Source of the DNA: Bacteroidota bacterium
GTDB taxonomy: Bacteria; Bacteroidota; Bacteroidia; NS11-12g; UBA955
DNA length: 6,390 nucleotides
Assembly: GCA_005788145.1 (NCBI GenBank)
Contig: SXYY01000021.1
Coordinates: forward strand, 1 to 6,390
Direction: 5' to 3'
A model generated the notes under the pieces. That model saw only the letters and a program-made list of their open reading frames with translations, did not search any database and was not told where the DNA came from. Numbering within the stretch: position 1 is the first letter of the stretch; each line of letters starts with the position of its first letter. The position numbers and the translations under genes were made by a program. Positions 1 to 6,390 of the stretch are shown one piece after another.

Positions 1-1
1 A

Positions 2-1132
2 GCCAAGGACACTGTTCCTATGGTTCACGCTTCTCATATTTTGATTCCTACCTCCGGTTCTTTGCCCGATGGTACAACCATTGTTGACTCTGTAATGGCC
101 GAGACAAAAGCCCGCGAGGTATTGACCCAGATCATGGGTGGTGCGAATATGGCGGAGTTGGCTCCCAAGTTGTCAACCGACCAAGGATCTGCTGCCAAAG
201 GTGGTGATCTGGGTTGGGCTGCTGCCAGTGGTTACGTGAAAGAGTTTGCTGATTTTTGTAAAACGGCGACCAAAGGACAAGTAGGCTTGGTAAAAACCCA
301 ATTTGGTTTCCACATCATCAAGATGGTTGATGATGCCCAGAGCAAAAAAATCAAATACACACAGAATGTGGTTGAATTGGCCGCTAGTCCAAGCACAGTA
401 AGTGTGGTGGATGAAAAGAGTCGTGCTTTCCGCAACAAAGTAACTGCAGACGCAGGATCGTTTGACAAAGCCGTTGAGTCAATGGCTTTGGTTCCCCGTG
501 TAATGAAAGACTTGAAAACCGACATGCAGGGAATCCCAGGCATCAATGCAGCAGAGAACGTGAAGACAATCATGTACTGGCTGTTTGATAAGGAGCGTGG
601 AAAAGGCGATGTGTCTGATGTGTTCCAGTTTGCTGGCGCGCACGTTGTATTCAGCGTTGAAGCAGTGAAGCATGTTGGCTATGCCCATGTAGAGGATGTT
701 CGTCCTGAAATTGAGCCTATGGTTCGTGAAGAGTTGAAAGGTAAGTTGATCGCTGAGAAATTGACCAAAGCAGCTGAAAAGGCGAAATCGCCCCGCGAAT
801 TGGCGAGCATGGCAGGTGCCACCTTGATTCCTTTGGAGTCATTGAAGATGGGACAGAATTTCTTGCCACAGTTGGCCTCTGAAATGCGCATCTTGGGTGC
901 TGCTTTCGGTGTTGAAGTGAAGAAATTCTCTTCACCTGTGATAGGTAAGAACAATACCGCCATGATTTGGATCGACAAGCGCGATGACATCAAGGTACCA
1001 AAGTCTGCAGGGGATGCCCCAGATCCGTTTGAATTTTACAACCGCCCTCAGTATATCATGAATACATTGCAGGATGTTTTGACCAAAAAAGCCCAGGTAC
1101 AAGATTACCGTTACAAGTTTGAGTGGTTCTAG
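2..1132 (+). CDS. PpiD/SurA-like peptidyl-prolyl cis-trans isomerase (5' partial)
   Basis: This is the C-terminal 376 residues of a parvulin-type foldase; the frame is open to the left edge, so the ATG at 20 is internal. Visible residues 7-112 form a PpiC rotamase domain: it opens with ASHILI (10-15), has GGDLGW at 67-72 and closes with a KTQFGFHII stretch (98-106), the usual parvulin landmarks. The remaining 260 residues lack a second clear rotamase signature and fit the C-terminal region of PpiD-like proteins, ending in a RYKF-type tail (RYKFEWF) that I recall from Bacteroidota homologues. Family members are about 700 residues, with an N-terminal membrane anchor and a SurA-N-like chaperone region, so roughly 300 residues are probably missing. 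Known role of the family: folding of newly exported proteins at the periplasmic face of the inner membrane. The gene ends at TAG just before a strong terminator, so it closes its transcription unit. The family call is firm; PpiD versus SurA cannot be settled without the N-terminus. Confidence 0.9.
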   Translation, partial: AKDTVPMVHASHILIPTSGSLPDGTTIVDSVMAETKAREVLTQIMGGANMAELAPKLSTDQGSAAKGGDLGWAAASGYVKEFADFCKTATKGQVGLVKTQFGFHIIKMVDDAQSKKIKYTQNVVELAASPSTVSVVDEKSRAFRNKVTADAGSFDKAVESMALVPRVMKDLKTDMQGIPGINAAENVKTIMYWLFDKERGKGDVSDVFQFAGAHVVFSVEAVKHVGYAHVEDVRPEIEPMVREELKGKLIAEKLTKAAEKAKSPRELASMAGATLIPLESLKMGQNFLPQLASEMRILGAAFGVEVKKFSSPVIGKNNTAMIWIDKRDDIKVPKSAGDAPDPFEFYNRPQYIMNTLQDVLTKKAQVQDYRYKFEWF

Positions 1133-1161
1133 TATTAACTGAGTTAGAAGAAAATTTTTAC

Positions 1162-1196
1162 AAGGGGCCCCGTCAATGACGGGGCCCCTTTTTTTT
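1162..1196 (+). terminator. Rho-independent terminator after the PpiD-like gene
   Basis: A perfect 13-bp stem pairs 1162-1174 with 1178-1190 around a 3-base AAT loop. The core is GGGGCCCC with GTC/GAC at the top, and eight T follow (1189-1196). It starts 30 bases after the TAG of the upstream gene and points the same way. The minus-strand side has no comparable clean T run straight after the stem, so it is probably one-directional. It should separate the foldase transcript from the isomerase/hydrolase unit. Confidence 0.93.
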
Positions 1197-1205
1197 GTCA
1201 ATGAA

Positions 1206-1237
1206 TTGGCAATCACCCCATGCATATCGTATTTTTG
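1206..1237 (+). promoter_or_regulatory. Candidate Bacteroidota-type promoter for the isomerase/hydrolase unit
   Basis: TATTTTTG at 1230-1237 matches the TAnnTTTG -7 box of the Bacteroidota primary sigma factor exactly. A TTG at 1206-1208 lies 21 bases upstream of it, close to the usual 19-20 base spacing for the -33 box. The position makes sense: it is the only room between the terminator and the ATG at 1243. Transcription would then start about at the ATG. The sequence match is short and could arise by chance. Confidence 0.4.
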
Positions 1238-1242
1238 TGATT

Positions 1243-2229
1243 ATGTCAGTCATTACCCACGAATTATCGCTACAGAATTTTCATGAACAACTTACCTATG
1301 TGTTGGCCAATTATCACAGCCATGGTAAATCAGTCAGCAACTACAACAACATTGTTATCGGTGGTTTGGGCGGTAGTGGAATTGGTGGACGCATTGCTCG
1401 CTTGGCCCTGATGCAAGAAATACCAGTGCCAGTTGAAGTTTTCAGCGAATACAATTTACCCGCTTACGCCAACAATAAGACGTTGGTAATTTTGTGTTCC
1501 TACAGTGGAAATACAGAAGAAACCCTGTCGATGTTCGCCCAAGCGCAAAGTCATGGATGCGAGATGATTTGTGTGGCGGCAGCCGGACAGTTGAAGGCTC
1601 TTGCAGAAAGCCATTCTTTGCCCTATTACAGCGTTGCTTTGGGGTACCAGCCTCGCATGACCTTGGGATTCGGTTTGGGTACATTGGTGATGATATTGGG
1701 TGAATTGATGGGCAAGGATATGTCGGGAAGTCTCCGCGAGATTGAAGCCATGTTCAAATCGCCAGAAGCCATTGTTGCGCGTGCCAAAGAAATGTATGGT
1801 GTATTCCAATCAACCATCGCACAGAAATTTGTTGTCGTGTGCGATTTGGCCTACGAAGCAGTTGCCATTCGTTTTTGTCAGCAAATCCAAGAGAATGCAA
1901 AAGGAGAAGGATTTGTATCTGTATTGCCCGAAGCCAATCACAACATGATTGAAAGCTACTATGAAAAGCACGATACCAATTTTATCTTTTTGAACAGTGG
2001 CAAAAATGTTCGTGTAAACGCGCGTTTCGATTTCTTGAAAGGCGTACTCACTGATTTGGGAAATACCGTTTATCATTATCCTGTTTCAGACTCCAGTTTG
2101 ATGTCCCAATTTGAAGTAATCCATGCCACCGACTGGTTGAGTATTTGGGCTTCAGACGACAAAAAAGTCGATAACATGCAGGTTGGCATCATCATGAAGT
2201 TGAAGGGCCACCTCGAAAACCTCAAGTAA
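1243..2229 (+). CDS. Bifunctional phosphoglucose/phosphomannose isomerase (SIS-domain family)
   Basis: A 328-residue cytoplasmic enzyme predicted to interconvert glucose 6-phosphate and mannose 6-phosphate with fructose 6-phosphate, linking glycolysis to GDP-mannose supply. It has two SIS halves. The first carries GGLGGSGIGG (40-49) and the phosphate-binding SYSGNTEE (86-93). PR at 137-138 supplies the conserved Arg. ENAK places Glu217 and PEANHN places His233; the 16-residue spacing equals that of the catalytic Glu203 and His219 in the Pyrobaculum aerophilum enzyme, as I recall it. The length fits the archaeal-type PGI/PMI family (about 300-340), well short of the classical 550-residue Pgi. 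I chose ATG 1243: in-frame TTG 1195 lies in the terminator T run, and ATG 1201 would leave no room for a promoter after the terminator. There is no Shine-Dalgarno sequence. The hydrolase gene follows after 4 bases, so the two are probably co-transcribed. Substrate preference is inferred. Confidence 0.9.
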   Translation: MSVITHELSLQNFHEQLTYVLANYHSHGKSVSNYNNIVIGGLGGSGIGGRIARLALMQEIPVPVEVFSEYNLPAYANNKTLVILCSYSGNTEETLSMFAQAQSHGCEMICVAAAGQLKALAESHSLPYYSVALGYQPRMTLGFGLGTLVMILGELMGKDMSGSLREIEAMFKSPEAIVARAKEMYGVFQSTIAQKFVVVCDLAYEAVAIRFCQQIQENAKGEGFVSVLPEANHNMIESYYEKHDTNFIFLNSGKNVRVNARFDFLKGVLTDLGNTVYHYPVSDSSLMSQFEVIHATDWLSIWASDDKKVDNMQVGIIMKLKGHLENLK

Positions 2230-2233
2230 TCAA

Positions 2234-3001
2234 ATGAAAATCACCTTCCTCGGTACAGGAACCTCGCAAGGGGTGCCGCCAATTGGCTGTACCAGTGAAG
2301 TGTGTTTGAGTGAAAACCCCAGGGATAAGCGATTAAGAGCTTCCATTCTTGTACAGTGGAACAACCTCAATTTGTTGGTGGATTGTGGCCCGGATTTTCG
2401 CTACCAAATGATTCGTGCGGGAGTTAATCAATTGGATGCGATCCTGTTTACCCATGAACACCGGGACCATACCGCTGGGCTAGATGACATCCGACCATAC
2501 AACTATTTGCAGCAGGGCATTATGCCGGTATACCTGCATCCCCGCGTTTATGGGGCCTTTCAGTCTCAGTATGATTACATATTTCAGCCAGTTCCTTATC
2601 CCGGCATTCCACTCATTGATTGGCATATGATCGATTTAGAGCCTTTTGAGATCAAAGGACATGTGATCAAACCCGTGGAAGTGATGCATTACAAATTGCC
2701 CGTGCTCGGATTCGTTTTTGGTAGATTCGCCTATGTCACCGATGCCAATTATATTTCTGCAGCGGAAAAGGAAAAGTTAAAGGGGATGGATGTTTTGGTG
2801 CTGAATGCCTTGCGCAGGGAGGACCACATAAGTCATTTTACACTAAACCAAGCAGTAGCCCTTGCCAAGGAGTTGGGTGCTAAGCAGACCTATTTTACCC
2901 ACATGAGTCACCAAATTGGACTGCACGATGTTGTTTGTGCTGAATTGCCAGATGGCATTGACCTCGCCCACGATGGATTGGTCGTTGAACTGAACGATTA
3001 A
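2234..3001 (+). CDS. PhnP-like metallo-beta-lactamase-fold phosphodiesterase
   Basis: A 255-residue protein, full length for the PhnP/COG1235 branch of the metallo-beta-lactamase fold. It opens with GTGTSQGVP (7-15) and the family stretch DKRLR (31-35). The HxHxDH metal motif is HEHRDH at 74-79; further predicted ligands are His152, Asp170 and His223, and His201 sits where E. coli PhnP has its catalytic His200. PhnP hydrolyses 5-phosphoribosyl 1,2-cyclic phosphate in phosphonate degradation, but no other phn gene is visible here, and Bacteroidota carry many such proteins without a phn cluster, so the substrate is open. The predicted structural zinc site keeps Cys19, Cys24 and His226, but the middle Cys is Ser21. 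The ATG lies 4 bases after the isomerase stop, indicating translational coupling or at least one transcript. No signal peptide is seen, so it is probably cytoplasmic. RNase Z and beta-lactamase identities are less likely given the PhnP-like N-terminus. Confidence 0.88.
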   Translation: MKITFLGTGTSQGVPPIGCTSEVCLSENPRDKRLRASILVQWNNLNLLVDCGPDFRYQMIRAGVNQLDAILFTHEHRDHTAGLDDIRPYNYLQQGIMPVYLHPRVYGAFQSQYDYIFQPVPYPGIPLIDWHMIDLEPFEIKGHVIKPVEVMHYKLPVLGFVFGRFAYVTDANYISAAEKEKLKGMDVLVLNALRREDHISHFTLNQAVALAKELGAKQTYFTHMSHQIGLHDVVCAELPDGIDLAHDGLVVELND

Positions 3002-3013
3002 TCGGGTACAATG

Positions 3014-4492
3014 CTATAGGCGTTGGAACAAATCCATGTAAAAAACAACCCCTTTGCTGAATTGCTTTCTTGTGATGTATTCGTTGATACCGTGAATGCT
3101 TGAAAGATTCGCTGACGAGAATTCAAATGGTACAAAACGATACATGCGATCGGTTACGGCTGTATAATTTTTGCAATCCGTTCCGGTAATGACTAGTCCT
3201 GGAACGACCACCGTTTCCGGAAAGTGTGCGTGGATAGAGGCTTTGATTTGGTCATATCCATCACCATTTGCTGCCGACACCGGTGTGGCTTCCATGCTTT
3301 CAGAGTACAATGTTGCTTTGATGCGCGGATCGTCGAGCACTGCATTGATTTCTTTGATCGCATCCGTGATTTTATGTCCGGGGAACAAGCGCAAGTTTAC
3401 AATGGCCTCCGCACTGGGTGGTACCACATTTTCTTTATTTCCGGCCCGTAAAATGGTTGTTACATGGGTTGTTCGGATGGACGCGGCTGTTTTTTCGCCC
3501 CCTTGAAGTACCATCTTTACAAGAGGCGCCGTTGCCCACAGGTTGCTGAACAATACCTTATACCCAAAATCCATATACGGCGCAGCTTCACTGAACAAAC
3601 CACGAACGGGATTCTCTAAATGTGATTCAAACTGATGGTGTTCCAGTTTACTCAGTCCTTTGCTCAAGATGGCGGTTGCATTCTCCGGGTTAGGCCATGC
3701 TGAATGTCCGCCGAGTTGCTCCACTTTTAGCTTGATACTGGCAAATCCTTTTTCGCTTAGTCCAATAATGGCACATTGGTTCTTTAAACCGGGTACGATG
3801 CCTTTCATCACGCCGAATCCCTCATCGGAGATAAAGGCCACGGGGATTTTATTTTGAATTAAGTGTCTGGCAATCTCGGCGGCACCATGCTTTCCACCTG
3901 TTTCTTCATCGTGACCAAATCCAAATATCAATGTCCGTTTGATCGGCAATCCCATGTTCAACGTGCGTTCCGCAGCCTCCATCAAGCCAATCACTACGTT
4001 TTTATCATCCAATGCTCCCCGAGCCCATAGGGTGTCTTGAACGATACTACCTTTGTAAGGCCCGTGCTTCCATTGATTGCTATCGGGCGTAGGTACCACA
4101 TCCATATGTCCGATGAACATCGCTGCGGGTTGTTTGCTGCTGCCCTGGAGTGTGATTAGTAAACTGTGTTGATTGATGATTTCCCACTTTGCGTGTTTTG
4201 CAACCATGGGGTAAGTGGATCTAAGCCATGCGTGAAAAGCCAATATGTTGCCGTGATTGATGCTGTCATTATTCGCACCGTCGTAGCCCACAATTCGGTA
4301 GGTCGATGCTTGTGCCAAATGCTCCAAGGCACTCGATTCAATGGCAGCGAGGTCATTGTTTTTCAGGGCGATGGTGGCCGTTGCATCATTCAGTGCTTTG
4401 GGTTGGTTGAATAAGGCGATGCCCACCATTGTACTGACCAATAGCAGTAGTAATACACCCAGAATTTTCAATGATCGTTTCACAGATTGCAT
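3014..4492 (-). CDS. Membrane-anchored M20 metallopeptidase, CPS1/PM20D1-like
   Basis: A 492-residue zinc peptidase. Lys/Arg at 5-9 precede a hydrophobic stretch (about 10-28), which looks like a signal anchor placing the enzyme outside the cytoplasm. M20 motifs run in order: GHMDVVP (128-134; ligands His129, Asp131), RGALDDK (158-164; bridging Asp162), GHDEETGG (193-200; general base Glu196, ligand Glu197), SDEG (222-225; Asp223) and the last ligand His467 in SSIHG. All catalytic and metal positions are present. Length, GHDEE signature and motif spacing fit the CPS1 carboxypeptidase/PM20D1 branch rather than DapE or ArgE. The family cleaves amide bonds of small peptides or N-acyl amino acids; the substrate here is unknown. 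It has no T9SS sorting domain, so it is probably not a T9SS cargo. I chose ATG 4492; an in-frame TTG at 4510 would add six residues. There is no Shine-Dalgarno sequence. It lies 38 bases downstream of the porZ-like gene, same strand, and may share its transcript. Confidence 0.9.
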   Translation of the reverse strand: MQSVKRSLKILGVLLLLLVSTMVGIALFNQPKALNDATATIALKNNDLAAIESSALEHLAQASTYRIVGYDGANNDSINHGNILAFHAWLRSTYPMVAKHAKWEIINQHSLLITLQGSSKQPAAMFIGHMDVVPTPDSNQWKHGPYKGSIVQDTLWARGALDDKNVVIGLMEAAERTLNMGLPIKRTLIFGFGHDEETGGKHGAAEIARHLIQNKIPVAFISDEGFGVMKGIVPGLKNQCAIIGLSEKGFASIKLKVEQLGGHSAWPNPENATAILSKGLSKLEHHQFESHLENPVRGLFSEAAPYMDFGYKVLFSNLWATAPLVKMVLQGGEKTAASIRTTHVTTILRAGNKENVVPPSAEAIVNLRLFPGHKITDAIKEINAVLDDPRIKATLYSESMEATPVSAANGDGYDQIKASIHAHFPETVVVPGLVITGTDCKNYTAVTDRMYRFVPFEFSSANLSSIHGINEYITRKQFSKGVVFYMDLFQRL

Positions 4493-4530
4493 GAGGATTT
4501 TCCCGAGCAATGTTAGCGAAAAAAAAGGAT

Positions 4531-6390
4531 TTATGGATTCCCTTGAATGTAAATGAAATTTCCCATGGCGGTTTCCGATCCATCGGTATTGATTGCGAAG
4601 ACAAACAGCACACCGCTATTGGGTCGGCTACCATCCAAACGAAGTCCATTCCACGTGGCTTTTCCTCCGTTGGCCTTGGTTTGGTAAACCAATTTCCCGG
4701 TTATGTCGGTAATTTTGATTTCTGCATTGCTTGTGAGTCCCTCGATGGCAATCAATCCATCGTATTTGGGTGGGACCGGGTTGGGGTAAACCTTGATTTT
4801 ATCGAATAGCTCAGCGGCCTCATTGGCATCACTGCGGTAAGATACAATTCCTCGGTCGGTACCAGCGAAAATTTCCCCGCTCAAGCTGTTTTGGCCGATG
4901 CAAATGATTCGATTTGAGAGAAGCGGACTGTTTTCAACATCGAAGTGTTTAATCACGCGCTGTCCGTAAGCATCCACCAAAAAAAGACCATTGTTCGTAG
5001 CCATCCATTTGCGACCGCCGCCGTCAACACAGATGTCGTTGATGGTTTCCTCACCCATCAAATAGCCTACATCGCCGTCTTGTTCCACAATATAACGATC
5101 AACCTTGGGCGTAACAAACAGCGAACTTGACCCCGAGTAAACATTCAATCCTTGGTTGGTTCCGATCCATGTGTAACCCAATTCATCGCATTTGATCGAA
5201 AGGACCTCAGAAGAAATTAATCCTTGTTGCGTGCCGATGTAGATGGTGCGATCATCATTGGTGGCGTCGATGGATTTGCCCTCGTCGAATACTTGAATTC
5301 CACCAGTTTGCAATATCATCCATTTTCGGTCTAAGTAGTCAATACTGAAATCACGAACTTCCCTGCAGGCGGAAGGAACGGAAACAGTTTTCCAAGCCCC
5401 TGTTTTTGTTAGGCAGAAAAGGGGGTCATCGGCGCCAAAAGACGCAATCCAAATATTTCCTTTGCTGTCTTCCGCGATGCCTGAAATTTTGATCAGGTTA
5501 ATGGGTGGTTGCCTTTTTAACGGTGAGTTGGTTTCATCCAAGCGGTTGATCACCACACCGTCTTTGATGACCAAAATGCCATTGGAATGGGTTGCCGCCA
5601 TATACCAATTCCTCGATTTGATGTACTGTACGTAGGTGAAATCGTACATGTTGGTATTGAAAGGCGATGAAAGGTTGTTTTTCCATCCGTATTGCGTGTG
5701 TAAATAGAAACCAGCGTTGTTGAACGCATTGCCAAATGTGGAGCTTACTCCGCCTGCAGAGGCCAATACTTCCGAAGCGTTTTGCGTCATGCGGAATATG
5801 GAAGGATCGGCCGGACCGTCGGGCATGAACGCGATTTCACCTGCAGGGTCTTTTTTGATGACTCCGGGGCCAATGCCTGTGCAAAACCAAAAAATACCGT
5901 CTTTGAATTGGGTAATTCCCGATACCAGATTGATGCTTTCCTTTTTGCTGCTACCCCCGGTCAAGGTGAGGATTTCTCCTTGCCTTGCAATGTGCGTTCC
6001 GAATTCATTGTTCCAAATACGGGCGATGGAGCGTTTTTCGGGCAGGAAAAGGCCGAGGCCTTTATTCCATTGGTAGACCATGCTATCCAATTCGAACAGC
6101 AATGTGCCATTGTAGGCGGTTAGGTTCTTCGCTGCGCGGTTGTCTTCAATGGCCCATTGCCATTGGGTGTAATCATTCAAATTGACCGATTTCGACCATT
6201 TTGCAAATCGAACGCCGCGATCGGTACCAATATAAATAGAGTCACCAACCACGGTAGACGACAAAACGGGAATGGCTGTGCCGTTGGGACCAATACTGGA
6301 GTAGCTGTCGTTGATTTCATGGTTGTTCAAATCAACCACCAATAAGCCGAAATACGTGGAAATCAGGGCCTCGTTTTCATGAAAACTTGC
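4531..6390 (-). CDS. porZ: PorZ-like type IX secretion attachment-complex protein (5' partial)
   Basis: The last 619 residues of a beta-propeller protein; the frame is open through the right edge. The visible N-terminus (FGLLVVDLNNHEI, then SIGPNGTAIPV) resembles the PorZ N-terminal propeller. Propeller-blade motifs of the xWIGTxxGL type appear at visible residues 52-59 (IYIGTDRG), 383-391, 407-415 (TWIGTNQGL), 461-469 (KWMATNNGL) and 507-515 (IFAGTDRGI). The end, from about 530, is a T9SS type A sorting domain: KVYPNPV, ITDITGKLVY, WNG and SGV. PorZ is about 770 residues in P. gingivalis, so roughly 150 residues with the signal peptide are missing. In that species PorZ sits on the cell surface with PorU, PorV and PorQ, binds anionic LPS and hands it to PorU, which attaches it to cargo. 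The ends of PorZ propellers resemble two-component-regulator sensor domains, so databases may use that name; no kinase or membrane segment is present here. An ordinary T9SS cargo protein is the main alternative. Confidence 0.8.
   Translation of the reverse strand, partial: ASFHENEALISTYFGLLVVDLNNHEINDSYSSIGPNGTAIPVLSSTVVGDSIYIGTDRGVRFAKWSKSVNLNDYTQWQWAIEDNRAAKNLTAYNGTLLFELDSMVYQWNKGLGLFLPEKRSIARIWNNEFGTHIARQGEILTLTGGSSKKESINLVSGITQFKDGIFWFCTGIGPGVIKKDPAGEIAFMPDGPADPSIFRMTQNASEVLASAGGVSSTFGNAFNNAGFYLHTQYGWKNNLSSPFNTNMYDFTYVQYIKSRNWYMAATHSNGILVIKDGVVINRLDETNSPLKRQPPINLIKISGIAEDSKGNIWIASFGADDPLFCLTKTGAWKTVSVPSACREVRDFSIDYLDRKWMILQTGGIQVFDEGKSIDATNDDRTIYIGTQQGLISSEVLSIKCDELGYTWIGTNQGLNVYSGSSSLFVTPKVDRYIVEQDGDVGYLMGEETINDICVDGGGRKWMATNNGLFLVDAYGQRVIKHFDVENSPLLSNRIICIGQNSLSGEIFAGTDRGIVSYRSDANEAAELFDKIKVYPNPVPPKYDGLIAIEGLTSNAEIKITDITGKLVYQTKANGGKATWNGLRLDGSRPNSGVLFVFAINTDGSETAMGNFIYIQGNP
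4534..4803 (-). other. T9SS type A C-terminal sorting domain of the PorZ-like protein
   Basis: The last ~90 residues form the Ig-like sorting domain read by the type IX translocon. The landmarks are KVYPNPV at its start, EIKITDITGKLVY in the middle, a GGKATWNG turn and SGVLFVF near the end. The common SGVYFV has Leu in place of Tyr. In P. gingivalis PorZ the domain is reported to stay on the mature protein, unlike in ordinary cargo; whether that holds here cannot be seen. Confidence 0.85.

Noticed and set aside
232..1225. Minus-strand open frames of 69-113 codons across the foldase gene.
   Set aside because: They overlap a gene with a clear family match, resemble nothing I recognise, and one runs through the terminator. 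They are shadows of the real frame.
2995..3004. Perfect 10-base palindrome CGATTAATCG over the hydrolase stop codon.
   Set aside because: Its flanks do not pair, the RNA hairpin would have a 2-base loop and only 4 bp, and no T run follows. It is too short to call a terminator or operator.
4493..4510. TTG at 4510 as the start of the M20 gene.
   Set aside because: ATG at 4492 gives a standard Lys/Arg-plus-hydrophobic N-terminus without the extra six residues, and ATG is far more common.
4508..4515. TAACATTG on the minus strand as a -7 box for the M20 gene.
   Set aside because: It has one mismatch to TAnnTTTG, and no TTG lies at the right distance upstream; co-transcription with the porZ-like gene explains expression as well.
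4516..4530. Run of eight T (minus-strand sense, 4519-4526) just after the porZ-like stop, as a possible terminator or slippage site.
   Set aside because: No good stem precedes it, so a Rho-independent terminator is unsupported. It is outside both coding regions, so slippage would not shift a frame.
5717..6123. Plus-strand open frames of 113-119 codons inside the porZ-like gene.
   Set aside because: The opposite frame has a clear propeller and sorting-domain match; these frames show no motif and have no start context.
4531..6390. Two-component hybrid sensor, suggested by the propeller repeats.
   Set aside because: No membrane segment, histidine kinase or receiver domain follows the propeller; the protein ends in a T9SS sorting domain.

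Overview
The window looks like chromosomal DNA from a member of the Bacteroidota. Three things suggest this: a type IX secretion (T9SS) C-terminal sorting domain on a PorZ-like protein, a Bacteroidota-style PpiD/SurA-like foldase ending in an RYKF-type tail, and starts without Shine-Dalgarno sequences, one of them just after a TAnnTTTG-like promoter box. Codon use and base composition look even by eye. I see no mobile element, phage gene, CRISPR array, tRNA or rRNA.

Layout. Positions 2-1132 (+) hold the C-terminal part of a parvulin-type peptidyl-prolyl isomerase whose start lies before the window. A strong Rho-independent terminator follows at about 1162-1196. A two-gene unit comes next on the + strand: a bifunctional phosphoglucose/phosphomannose isomerase (1243-2229) and, 4 bases later, a PhnP-like metallo-beta-lactamase-fold hydrolase (2234-3001). 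This unit converges, with only 12 bases between stop codons, on a minus-strand pair. That pair is a PorZ-like T9SS component (4531 to beyond 6390, N-terminus missing) followed 38 bases downstream by a membrane-anchored M20 (CPS1/PM20D1-like) metallopeptidase (3014-4492). The window is almost fully coding; the longest gap is about 110 bases.

How the genes fit together. Three of the five products act in the envelope: a periplasmic foldase, a PorZ-like surface protein that in Porphyromonas gingivalis delivers anionic LPS to the T9SS sortase PorU, and a membrane-tethered peptidase. The isomerase makes or uses mannose 6-phosphate, a precursor for surface sugars, but a link to PorZ is only speculation. 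I found no clearly new multi-gene system. The points most worth checking are a likely leaderless or near-leaderless start for the isomerase, a Cys-to-Ser change in the predicted structural zinc site of the PhnP-like enzyme, and the porZ-M20 pairing.
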